Below the pieces are notes generated by a model. That model was not told where the DNA came from and ran no database searches. It saw only the letters and a list, made by a program, of their open reading frames with translations. 63,295 nt of DNA, taken from Bacillota bacterium (lineage in GTDB: Bacteria; Bacillota; Clostridia; Peptostreptococcales; Anaerovoracaceae). The stretch is from contig JAFRKJ010000011.1 in the NCBI GenBank assembly GCA_017431785.1, forward strand, positions 1 through 63,295. The letters are read 5' to 3'. The position numbers and the translations under genes are program-made. Shown here piece after piece: positions 45,206-52,848 of this stretch (within the stretch, counting starts at the first letter, position 1; each line of letters opens with the position of its first letter).

Positions 45206-46411
45206 TTAGTGTATTTTCCCAGTAACGATTGCTACAGTATCTCTTGCAATCATCAGTTCCTCATTGGTAGGGATAAGGATGAGCTTTACTCTGGAATCAT
45301 CTCTTGAGATGATTGTTTCCTTACCTCTGATTCTGTTCTTTACGACATCCAGCTTGATTCCCAGATTTCCAAGATCGTTGCAGATGATGTCTCTCATGCC
45401 GATATCATTTTCACCAACGCCTGCTGTAAATACGATTGCATCGCATCCGTTCATCTCAGCAATGTATGCTCCGATGTAGAATCTTACTTTGTGTGCGAAT
45501 ACCTTCAGTGCGAGCAGTGCTCTTTCATTTCCTTCTTCTGCAGCTGCTTCCAGGTCTCTGAAGTCGCTTGATACGCCGGAGATGCCCAGTACGCCTGACT
45601 TCTTGTTCAGGATTTCATTTGCAACACCCTGATCAAGGTTTTCGCACTGTCTCATGTAAGTTACGATGGCAGGGTCGATGTCGCCTGATCTTGTTCCCAT
45701 TACGAGACCTTCCAGCGGAGTGAATCCCATGGAAGTGTCGATGCACTTACCTCTCTTGATGGCTGATACGGATGCGCCGTTGCCCAGGTGGCATGTGATC
45801 AGCTTCAGATCGTCGAGATTGACATTGAGGATGTCCGCAGCTCTCTCAGCAACATACTTGTGTGAAGTTCCGTGGAATCCGTATCTTCTGATGCCGTGCT
45901 TTGTATAGAACTCATAAGGGATTGCGTATATGTATGATTCAGGAGGCATTGTCTGGTGGAATGCTGTATCGAAAACACCAACCATAGGAGTTCCCGGCAT
46001 AAGTTCCTGACAAGCTGCGATACCGAGAAGGTTCGGTGGGTTGTGGAGCGGTGCCAGCGGAGTACACTCTTCAAGAGCCTTGATGACTTCATCAGTGATG
46101 AGAACTGACTTCGCGAACTTTTCGCCTGCATGCACTACTCTGTGTCCTACAGCGCCGATTTCACTCATATCTTTTACTACGCCGTGTTCCTCGTCCTGAA
46201 TCGCTGCAAGTACGTGACCGATTGCGTCCTTGTGGTTTTCCATCGGTACTACCAGCTTGAACTTGTCCATTCCAGTCTTCTCGTGTGTGATCTGTGATCC
46301 GTCCATGCCGATTCTCTCAACGAGACCTTTGCACTCAAGCGTTTCATTCTGCATGTCGAGCACCTGATACTTCAGTGAAGAACTTCCGCAATTGATAACC
46401 AATACTTTCAT
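45206..46411 (-). CDS. ackA: Acetate kinase
   Basis: A 401-residue acetate kinase, full length. [17 protein letters not shown] is the first phosphate-binding segment, [29 protein letters not shown] and [17 protein letters not shown] are active-site signatures, and FTAGVGEND lies near the end. It turns acetyl phosphate plus ADP into acetate plus ATP, the main substrate-level phosphorylation of many fermenters. A pta gene is not adjacent. The gene has its own promoter (46474-46479), which shares a long motif with a promoter near the 5S rRNA gene. Confidence 0.96.
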   Translation of the reverse strand: MKVLVINCGSSSLKYQVLDMQNETLECKGLVERIGMDGSQITHEKTGMDKFKLVVPMENHKDAIGHVLAAIQDEEHGVVKDMSEIGAVGHRVVHAGEKFAKSVLITDEVIKALEECTPLAPLHNPPNLLGIAACQELMPGTPMVGVFDTAFHQTMPPESYIYAIPYEFYTKHGIRRYGFHGTSHKYVAERAADILNVNLDDLKLITCHLGNGASVSAIKRGKCIDTSMGFTPLEGLVMGTRSGDIDPAIVTYMRQCENLDQGVANEILNKKSGVLGISGVSSDFRDLEAAAEEGNERALLALKVFAHKVRFYIGAYIAEMNGCDAIVFTAGVGENDIGMRDIICNDLGNLGIKLDVVKNRIRGKETIISRDDSRVKLILIPTNEELMIARDTVAIVTGKIH

Positions 46412-46473
46412 TGTAGTTTTCCTCCTGTGATCAATTATTTGCTGTAATTAAAGTGCGCAAGGGCACATATAGC

Positions 46474-46496
46474 ATTATATCACAAATAGTGTGCAA
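46474..46496 (-). promoter_or_regulatory. ackA promoter region with TTGCAC motif
   Basis: Minus-strand extended -10 TGATATAAT (46474-46482) about 60 bases before ackA. The wider block TTGCAC-3-ATTTGTGATATAAT recurs at 63041-63063. Confidence 0.55.
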
Positions 46497-46549
46497 TATG
46501 TCCTCTGCGCATGATTTTTTTATGCAAATTATGCAAATATGAATTGGTT

Positions 46550-47749
46550 TTATCCGATGTACGGCCGCATCACCCTATCGGATGAGGTCCTGATATCCCT
46601 TGCCCTGAGGAGATTATAGAGATCTGCTGCCCGTTCGTCCAGATCAAGGAGCTCTCTGGATGCAAGAGAAAGCTGCTCATCCTCTTTGTTTCTGTTCGTC
46701 ACGATCCTGAGGGTCTCATCATTACGCTCCCGCATTAATCTTCTGCCGGCATCACGGGCAGCCAATAGTCTGACCGCAGATGGACCTTCTGCTGTTAATC
46801 GATCCACCTCATCCCAGCTAGTGCCCACGAGCAGATGAGTCAATGCGCGTCTTACGGTAGCCTGGGTGTATCTCTTCGAGGTGAGCGCCGATATCAGCTG
46901 CCCGAGGCTTTCCGCCTTTCTCAGTTCTCTGATGATAGCGTTTTCCATACCCTCTCCTACGCCATAGATGCGGCTCAACTGATCCGCATCGCTCCGGAGG
47001 GCAATTCCCTTGAGTTGCTGCAGATATCTGGACTGCAACTGCACAGTGTCTTCAAACTGCTGCGCGCATGGAATGTACCCACTGACATCTTCTCCCGCTT
47101 CAATCATCTTCCGCAGCGCACCTGCTCCGGCAAATCCTGCATTCTCCCCTGCTGCTTCCTTGTAGCCGCTGCCGAACCGTCTGACAGGAAGACTCATTAC
47201 CGTACGGCCTTTGCCGCACCAATACAGGATCCGTTTCAGATACTCGATCGCCAGAATGTTGTTAGGCGCAAGCAAAAGCATCGCGGCCTGCTCACCGGCA
47301 GCCTCTGTCACGGCCATCTCGTATGCCTTTGCGCTGGAAATTCCTTTCTTCATGTAGCCCGACCGGCTCTCCTCGATCTCCGCAGCATCAGACACAAGCA
47401 TCTCTGCGAGCTTTTGCAGCTGTGATGGATCTTCCGCTTCACATCCGAAAGAAATGCAGTCAGCTCCGAGTCCGATGAGACTATCCACGGCTCCCGCTGC
47501 GAAAACGGATGCCCTGCTGCATGCAAAGGCAAACGGAAGCTCTGCCACCAGATCCACTTCTGCGGAAACAACGGCTGCTTTTGCCCTCTCCCATTTATCG
47601 CATACGGCCGGTTCACCGCGCTGGGTGAAGTTTCCGCTCATGACGGCAATGACACAATCAGCGCCTGACAGCTTCCTGGCCTGCGCTGCATGATACACAT
47701 GTCCATTGTGGAGCGGATTGTATTCAGCTGTAATGCCTACTGTTGTCAT
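46550..47749 (-). CDS. tmcAL: tRNA(Met) cytidine acetate ligase
   Basis: A 399-residue protein of the YlbM/TmcAL family. The nucleotidyltransferase-like start MTTVGITAEYNPLHNGHVYH holds the HxGH motif at 14-17, and CVIAVMSGNFTQRGEPAVCDKWERAKAAV is conserved. TmcAL activates acetate with ATP and acetylates C34 of elongator tRNA-Met. It is the last gene of the rpmB-to-tmcAL group on this strand, although a terminator at 47764-47802 separates it from the coiled-coil gene upstream. Confidence 0.93.
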   Translation of the reverse strand: MTTVGITAEYNPLHNGHVYHAAQARKLSGADCVIAVMSGNFTQRGEPAVCDKWERAKAAVVSAEVDLVAELPFAFACSRASVFAAGAVDSLIGLGADCISFGCEAEDPSQLQKLAEMLVSDAAEIEESRSGYMKKGISSAKAYEMAVTEAAGEQAAMLLLAPNNILAIEYLKRILYWCGKGRTVMSLPVRRFGSGYKEAAGENAGFAGAGALRKMIEAGEDVSGYIPCAQQFEDTVQLQSRYLQQLKGIALRSDADQLSRIYGVGEGMENAIIRELRKAESLGQLISALTSKRYTQATVRRALTHLLVGTSWDEVDRLTAEGPSAVRLLAARDAGRRLMRERNDETLRIVTNRNKEDEQLSLASRELLDLDERAADLYNLLRARDIRTSSDRVMRPYIG

Positions 47750-47763
47750 ACTGAAATTCTCAC

Positions 47764-47802
47764 TAAAAGAAAATGTGTCAGAGAGGATACCCCTGACACA
47801 TT
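47764..47802 (-). terminator. Terminator after the coiled-coil gene
   Basis: Arms AATGTGTCAG (47772-47781) and CTGACACATT (47793-47802), then a T-rich stretch TTTTCTTTT on the minus strand. Confidence 0.68.
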
Positions 47803-47821
47803 CCTGCTTGCTGCTTTCGGT

Positions 47822-48424
47822 TTATTCTTCCGGCGCCTCTTCATCCATCGCTGGCTCCATGTCCATATCAGGCAGAGGTTTTGAGAATTCAGGTCTGCTC
47901 TCAGCGCTGATCTGAGCTTTGTATGCCATATCCTGGAGTTCTCCTCTGTTGGCTGCCAAAGCTGTGTTGATTTCTTCAAAGGCCTTCTCGATGCTCCCGA
48001 ACATCTCGCCGAAGTATATGGAGTTCAGGTGTTCCATCTTACCCTGGAAATTGTAGAGGATACCGTCGAGATACTCATATGTGCTGACCTTCAGCTGCTT
48101 CGCCGTCTCCTCTGTAACGCTCATCAGCTCGTCTGCTCTCATCTTGGATCTGACTGTGATGTCATTGTTTTCAACAAGAGCGTCTGCCTGTTTCTGCGCA
48201 TCTTCGATGACTGACTCATACTGGTTCTTCGCCTCAGCAATGATTCTCTCGCGCTCATTCTTGATCCACTGTGCCTGCTGGATCTCATCCGGAAGCTCGG
48301 AACGGATCTCTCTTACGATCTCAAGAAGTTCCTCTGAGTCGATCATGATCTTTCCTGTGAGCGGAAATCCCGCCGCAGTATCCACTATCTCTTCGATTTC
48401 TTCAAGTAATTCCAAAACTCTCAT
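47822..48424 (-). CDS. Coiled-coil protein, ATP synthase subunit-like
   Basis: A 200-residue cytoplasmic protein, mostly long helices (about 30-150), rich in Glu, Gln and Lys, ending in a disordered acidic tail (PDMDMEPAMDEEAPEE). It looks like the DivIVA- or V-type ATPase subunit H-like proteins often encoded beside coaD in Clostridia. The core ERERIIAEAKNQYESVIEDAQKQADALVENNDITVRSKM is typical. Function is unknown; a role in division or cell-envelope placement is possible. It starts 24 bases after coaD ends. Confidence 0.78.
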   Translation of the reverse strand: MRVLELLEEIEEIVDTAAGFPLTGKIMIDSEELLEIVREIRSELPDEIQQAQWIKNERERIIAEAKNQYESVIEDAQKQADALVENNDITVRSKMRADELMSVTEETAKQLKVSTYEYLDGILYNFQGKMEHLNSIYFGEMFGSIEKAFEEINTALAANRGELQDMAYKAQISAESRPEFSKPLPDMDMEPAMDEEAPEE

Positions 48425-48448
48425 TCGTGTCCTCCTGACAATAAATGT

Positions 48449-48919
48449 TTATTTGACCATTCTTTTTAGTATTTCTTCCGGAACGAGTCCTTCTATGTTT
48501 CCGCCAAGTGAGCTCACTTCCCTGACCACACTTGAACTGATAAACGAATATCGCGGATCTGCCATCAGGAATACTGTTTCTGTAAAATCATTGAACAGTC
48601 TGTCGTTCACCTGTGCCATCTGCATCTCATAATCGAAATCTGTCGTGTTTCTGAGACCTCTCACAACGACATCGAACCCACTCCTGTTGACGTAATCAGC
48701 CAGAAGCCCCGAAAAATGATCTACTTTAACATTATCGTAATCCTTCAGGACTTCTTTGAGCATTTCCTCTCTTTCTTCAAGAGTGAACATTGCTTTCTTT
48801 GAAGGATTGACTATTATACCTATTGTCAGCTCATCATACAGCTTCGCTGCCCTTCTGATGATGTCCAGATGTCCCATCGTCAAAGGATCAAATGAGCCTG
48901 AATAGAGTGCCTTTGTCAT
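48449..48919 (-). CDS. coaD: Phosphopantetheine adenylyltransferase
   Basis: A 156-residue CoaD, which joins 4'-phosphopantetheine and ATP to dephospho-CoA. SGSFDPLTMGHLDII (8-21) has the TxGH nucleotide motif, and the ISSSxVRE signature reads FISSSVVREVSSLGG. Length matches the family. The usual neighbour order rsmD-coaD is kept. It supplies CoA and thus the phosphopantetheine used by the ACP in the acyl operon. Confidence 0.97.
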   Translation of the reverse strand: MTKALYSGSFDPLTMGHLDIIRRAAKLYDELTIGIIVNPSKKAMFTLEEREEMLKEVLKDYDNVKVDHFSGLLADYVNRSGFDVVVRGLRNTTDFDYEMQMAQVNDRLFNDFTETVFLMADPRYSFISSSVVREVSSLGGNIEGLVPEEILKRMVK

Positions 48920-48977
48920 CGTAGATTACCTCCTGCGGCTTCTAAAAAATTCTATCATAGTTCATTTTATAAAGCAA

Positions 48978-49544
48978 CTACATATTGTTGTAAATCGAAA
49001 GCTTCACCACACCATATCGTCTTTCTTTCACTTTGACGAAGCCGTGGAATTCCTCCGGAAGATCTTCCTCTTTTCTGTGCTCTGCGACGATTGTTCCGTC
49101 GCTTTCCAGAAGGCCTCCTTCTGAGATCAGCTCAAAGATCTCAGCCATATATCCTCCGTCATATGGAGGATCCAGAAGGATGATATCAAAAGGTTCTTCC
49201 AGCCCGTCTTCGATTCTGCCTGCCAGGTTTTTGAGCACCTTCCGGTAATCTCCCGCCTTGATTCTGATTTCCTCTTCGATCTTACAGTGTTCCAGGTTCG
49301 ATCTGAGGATTTCCAGACTCCTTCTGGAAGAATCCGCAAACAGACAGTACTCTGCGCCGCGGCTCAGCGCCTCAATACCGAGACCCCCTGTCCCTGCGAA
49401 CAAATCCAATACGCGTGCTCCGTACAGCTCATTTGTCAGGATGCTGAACATGGCCTCTTTTACCTTGTCTGTGGTCGGTCTTACGCTGTAATCATCAGGA
49501 GAATTCAGTCTCCTGCCTTTGTATTTCCCTGCTATGACTCTCAT
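48978..49544 (-). CDS. rsmD: 16S rRNA (guanine-966 N2)-methyltransferase
   Basis: A 188-residue RsmD. It begins MRVIAGKYKGRRLNSP, has the SAM loop VLDLFAGTGGLGIEALSRGA and the catalytic DPPYDGGY (about 125-132). It methylates G966 of 16S rRNA. It overlaps the end of recG by four bases and is followed by coaD after about 58 bases. Confidence 0.96.
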   Translation of the reverse strand: MRVIAGKYKGRRLNSPDDYSVRPTTDKVKEAMFSILTNELYGARVLDLFAGTGGLGIEALSRGAEYCLFADSSRRSLEILRSNLEHCKIEEEIRIKAGDYRKVLKNLAGRIEDGLEEPFDIILLDPPYDGGYMAEIFELISEGGLLESDGTIVAEHRKEEDLPEEFHGFVKVKERRYGVVKLSIYNNM

Positions 49545-51580
49545 AAGTTCAGTGACATATCCTTTCCCATTAATTTTATCACTCTGCGCTTCAGCGGCTG
49601 GTTCTGCGGTTTTTGCAGCTTCGGATCATCTTCCAGGATTGCTTTTGCTTCATCCCTGGCGTCATTCAGGACATTCATGTGCTTCGCCATATCCGCCAGT
49701 CTCATGTCCGGAAGACCGTGCTGCCGTGTGCCGAAGATCTCACCTGGTCCCCTCAGTTTCAGATCCTCTTCTGCGATATAAAATCCATCAGAAGATGCTT
49801 CCATGATTTCGCCTCTCTTCAAAGCCAGTTCAGACTGTCCTTCCGTGATCAGAAAGCAGTACGACTGCCATCTGCCTCTGCCTACACGCCCTCTCAGCTG
49901 ATGGAGCTGTGCAAGACCGAAGCGTTCTGCGTTTTCGACCACCATGACGGTGGCATTTGGTACATTGATACCGACTTCGATCACCACTGTGGCAACAAGA
50001 ACATCGATCTCCCCTGCGCTGAAACGCGCCATGATATCATCCTTTTCCGTTTGTTTCATACTGCCGTGGATCATTTCCGTCCTGGCGAAACGTGCGGCAA
50101 GCTCTTCAAAGACCTGGGCGGCGGATCTGGCGTCCATAGCCTCAGACTCATCGATCAGCGGCGTGACGACGTAGATCTGATGCCCCTCCCGGATCTGCCG
50201 TTCAACGAAGTCGTAGCATTTCTCCCTCGCATCGAACCCCGTAAGGCACTTTGTGACGACCGGCATGCGGCCAGGCGGCATCTCGTCGATGACAGAGACG
50301 TCCATATCACCGTACAGCACGACTGCCAGTGTCCTCGGGATCGGCGTTGCTGTCATAACAAGCACATTGGCCCAGTCACCCTTATCTTTGAGTTTGATTC
50401 TCTGACTGACGCCGAATCTGTGCTGTTCATCGGTAATGACAAGCCCGAGATTGTGGAATACAACATCAGGCTGAATCACGGCATGGGTGCCGATGAGCAC
50501 CTGGATAGAACCATCGAAAAGCCCTTCCAGCACCTGTCTTTTTTCTGTTACCTTCATGCTTCCGGAGAGAAATCCTGTCCTGATTCCAAAGGCCTCAAAT
50601 TCCCTGCTGATTCCCTCGTAATGCTGCCTTGCAAGAATTTCCGTCGGTGCCATCATGACAGCCTGATATCCACTTCTGACGGCCTTGAACATCGCGATCT
50701 GTGCAACTGCAGTCTTTCCGGATCCCACGTCTCCCTGGATCAGCCTGTTCATCGGTCTGTCCGATGTGAGATCTGCCATGATTTCACTGACGCAGCGCTG
50801 CTGTGCTCCCGTCAGGGGATACGGCAATGACTCTATGAACTCTTTTTCTGAGCTGTCATCAAGGAACCGGCTTCCCTTCTCATACTCCTGTTCGCTAATT
50901 TTTGATGCCATGAGCCCTGTTTCCAGAACCATGAACTCATCGAATACCAGTCTGTACTTTGCTTCCAGGTAGTTCTGTCTGTCTTCCGGGAAATGGACAT
51001 TCTTTATAGCATACTCGATTCTGCACAGGTTATTTCTGTGGATCGTCTCTTCGCTGAGGATATCCTCCACCTGGCTGTAAATCGGACAGACGAGTTTCTG
51101 CAGCCGCCGCATCTCCCTCTGCGTGATGCCGCTTGTGAGCGGATATACGGGAAGTATTCCGGTTTCAGCATTGTCCGCCTTTTCGAACTGCGGATGGACG
51201 ACCTGCAAACGGTCTCTGTTGTACACAGGCTTCCCGTAAAAAGCGAACTTGTCGCCCTTGTGTATGGTCTTTGCCAGATAAGCTGCATTAAAAAATACAA
51301 CCTCAATTGAGCCTGTATCATCTGTTGCGAGCATCCGCAGCACTCTGGAACCCCTTCCTCTGTAATACCCTCCTGGTCTGATCACATCGATTTCACCGAT
51401 GAAGAGTGCCGTTTCACCTTCTTTGAGCTGTGCGATCGGAACGATGTTCTTTCTGTCCTCATAGATTCTGGGAAATGCGAATACAAGATCCTCCACGGTT
51501 TCTATGCCGAGCCGCGCGAAAGCCTCTGCCTTCTTCGGCCCTACACCTTTTAATGTTGTGATCTTATCTTCAAGCTCCAT
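49541..51580 (-). CDS. recG: ATP-dependent DNA helicase RecG
   Basis: A 679-residue RecG, which reverses stalled replication forks and processes Holliday junctions. The wedge (OB) domain is in the first ~150 residues; Walker A GDVGSGKT is at 283-290, DEQH at 384-387, TATPIPRT follows, and the C-terminal helicase half has QLHQLRGRVGRGRWQSY. Full length. It begins three bases after the Asp23 stop. In many relatives a DhaK/FakA-like gene lies between asp23 and recG; it is missing here. Confidence 0.97.
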   Translation of the reverse strand: MELEDKITTLKGVGPKKAEAFARLGIETVEDLVFAFPRIYEDRKNIVPIAQLKEGETALFIGEIDVIRPGGYYRGRGSRVLRMLATDDTGSIEVVFFNAAYLAKTIHKGDKFAFYGKPVYNRDRLQVVHPQFEKADNAETGILPVYPLTSGITQREMRRLQKLVCPIYSQVEDILSEETIHRNNLCRIEYAIKNVHFPEDRQNYLEAKYRLVFDEFMVLETGLMASKISEQEYEKGSRFLDDSSEKEFIESLPYPLTGAQQRCVSEIMADLTSDRPMNRLIQGDVGSGKTAVAQIAMFKAVRSGYQAVMMAPTEILARQHYEGISREFEAFGIRTGFLSGSMKVTEKRQVLEGLFDGSIQVLIGTHAVIQPDVVFHNLGLVITDEQHRFGVSQRIKLKDKGDWANVLVMTATPIPRTLAVVLYGDMDVSVIDEMPPGRMPVVTKCLTGFDAREKCYDFVERQIREGHQIYVVTPLIDESEAMDARSAAQVFEELAARFARTEMIHGSMKQTEKDDIMARFSAGEIDVLVATVVIEVGINVPNATVMVVENAERFGLAQLHQLRGRVGRGRWQSYCFLITEGQSELALKRGEIMEASSDGFYIAEEDLKLRGPGEIFGTRQHGLPDMRLADMAKHMNVLNDARDEAKAILEDDPKLQKPQNQPLKRRVIKLMGKDMSLNL

Positions 51581-51583
51581 GTG

Positions 51584-51952
51584 CTACTCTGTTATTTCTA
51601 TATGTCTTTTTGCAATATTGTCCTTTGACTTCAGACCTGTGACTACAATGGTTACACTGCTCGGTCTTCTGCCCATCACCTTTTCCACATTTTCATAGAT
51701 GTACGTAAGCATCCGCTTGGAGTACTTGCCGATGCTTGCACCGAATGACATGATAACATAGACCGTAATGATGATTCCTGCGTCCTTTTCCTCTGCTGTA
51801 TCGTCGCCGCCGGGCACTATACTCATATATTTCCCTTTGTACTTGTTGAGGAAAACTTTTTCGTCACAGGTGTTTACAGCATCTTTTACAATTCTCTCTA
51901 TGACACTTGTGGGAAAGTGTATTTTTCCTAAATCAGTTTCTTTATCGAACAT
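51584..51952 (-). CDS. Asp23/Gls24-type protein
   Basis: A 122-residue Asp23/Gls24 family protein, a small alpha/beta cytoplasmic protein linked to envelope stress. The start KIHFPTSVIERIVKDAVNTCDE and the end IYENVEKVMGRRPSSVTIVVTGLKSKDNIAK match. I take the ATG of MFDKETDLG; a reading starting 28 codons earlier would run through the rpmB terminator. No Shine-Dalgarno sequence precedes this ATG, and TACAAT lies only eight bases upstream, so the mRNA may be leaderless. Confidence 0.83.
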   Translation of the reverse strand: MFDKETDLGKIHFPTSVIERIVKDAVNTCDEKVFLNKYKGKYMSIVPGGDDTAEEKDAGIIITVYVIMSFGASIGKYSKRMLTYIYENVEKVMGRRPSSVTIVVTGLKSKDNIAKRHIEITE

Positions 51953-51980
51953 AGGTGAATTGTAACATAAAAAAGTGATA

Positions 51981-52007
51981 AAAAAAACACCTGCCAAAGG
52001 CAGGTGT
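51981..52007 (-). terminator. rpmB terminator
   Basis: A nine-base-pair stem ACACCTGCC / GGCAGGTGT with an AAA loop and a T-run on the minus strand, right after the rpmB stop. Confidence 0.9.
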
Positions 52008-52019
52008 ACATGGTCTGGT

Positions 52020-52211
52020 TTAGAGGGCACGCTCAACTTTGCCTGATCTGAGGCATCTTGTGCATACCTTGGCTCTTCTTACTGTTCCGTTGTCATTGAT
52101 TCTGACTGTCTGAATATTAGCATTCCACTTTCTCTTAGTGTGTCTGTTTGAGTGGGATACGTTATTACCGGAAACCTGACCTTTTCCGCATATTTCGCAC
52201 TTATTTGACAT
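52020..52211 (-). CDS. rpmB: Ribosomal protein bL28
   Basis: A 63-residue bL28 of the large subunit: [37 protein letters not shown], then [16 protein letters not shown]. The four Cys (CEIC and CTRC) make this the zinc-binding form. AAGGAGGTGCGCC precedes the ATG; a start 20 codons earlier is not supported. It has an extended -10 promoter upstream and a terminator downstream. Confidence 0.96.
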   Translation of the reverse strand: MSNKCEICGKGQVSGNNVSHSNRHTKRKWNANIQTVRINDNGTVRRAKVCTRCLRSGKVERAL

Positions 52212-52276
52212 CTGGCGCACCTCCTTGTTTTCTAGTATATTAATGCATTCGCATAATTTCAGCTCGAACATTTGAG

Positions 52277-52305
52277 ATTATAGCACATGGCAATGACCTA
52301 TGCAA
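52277..52305 (-). promoter_or_regulatory. rpmB promoter
   Basis: Minus-strand TTGCAT (52300-52305) and extended -10 TGCTATAAT (TATAAT at 52277-52282), with a 17-base spacer. Confidence 0.6.
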
Positions 52306-52312
52306 GGAATTT

Positions 52313-52822
52313 TTATTCCTCCCAGAGAACAAGCCGCCCTTCTTTCCATGTCTTCTGCATATCTATGAGCCTCTGATTCGAACTTCCGCGGAATTTGAGG
52401 GTCAAATCGCGCTTTGCCTTAACGAATGGCCCGTCGATGAGAAGGTCGCACATCTGCAGCAGTTCCTTCACGTATTTATCTTCTCTTGCCTTTGCGAGAA
52501 GCTGTTCAAGGGTGTAACCACTGTATATGGTGATGGTCTTGCCTCTTTCTTTGATCCCTCTGCCGAATGCCGCGAAACCTTCTGCCTGACACATCGGCTC
52601 ACCGCCTGAAAATGTCGCGCCAGCCAAAAGCGGGTCCTTATCGAATTCCTTCAGCAGCCGTTCGACTGATACTTCTGTACCGCCGGCAAAATCATGAGTC
52701 TCAGGATTGTGACATCCCGGGCAATCGTGAGGACAGCCCTGGCAAAAGACTGCAAATCTTATACCCGGGCCGTCAACGATCGATTCTCTCATTATTCCGG
52801 CGATTCTGATTGAATCTGCCAT
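52313..52822 (-). CDS. nrdG: Anaerobic ribonucleotide reductase activating protein
   Basis: A 169-residue radical-SAM activase that installs the glycyl radical on NrdD. The cluster motif is C30-x3-C34-x2-C37 in FCQGCPHDCPGCHNP, followed by the SAM-binding GGEP in ATFSGGEPMCQ. It follows nrdD by 26 bases. The two-gene unit makes deoxynucleotides without oxygen. Confidence 0.96.
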   Translation of the reverse strand: MADSIRIAGIMRESIVDGPGIRFAVFCQGCPHDCPGCHNPETHDFAGGTEVSVERLLKEFDKDPLLAGATFSGGEPMCQAEGFAAFGRGIKERGKTITIYSGYTLEQLLAKAREDKYVKELLQMCDLLIDGPFVKAKRDLTLKFRGSSNQRLIDMQKTWKEGRLVLWEE

Positions 52823-52848
52823 TTTATCGTCCTCTCTATTGTCAGAGT

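Noticed and set aside
46522-46538. Direct repeat ATGCAAAT twice near the tmcAL stop
   Set aside because: Too short and AT-rich to support a function; noted only.
49613-50830. A 405-residue plus-strand reading opposite recG
   Set aside because: Antisense to an intact RecG with all helicase motifs.
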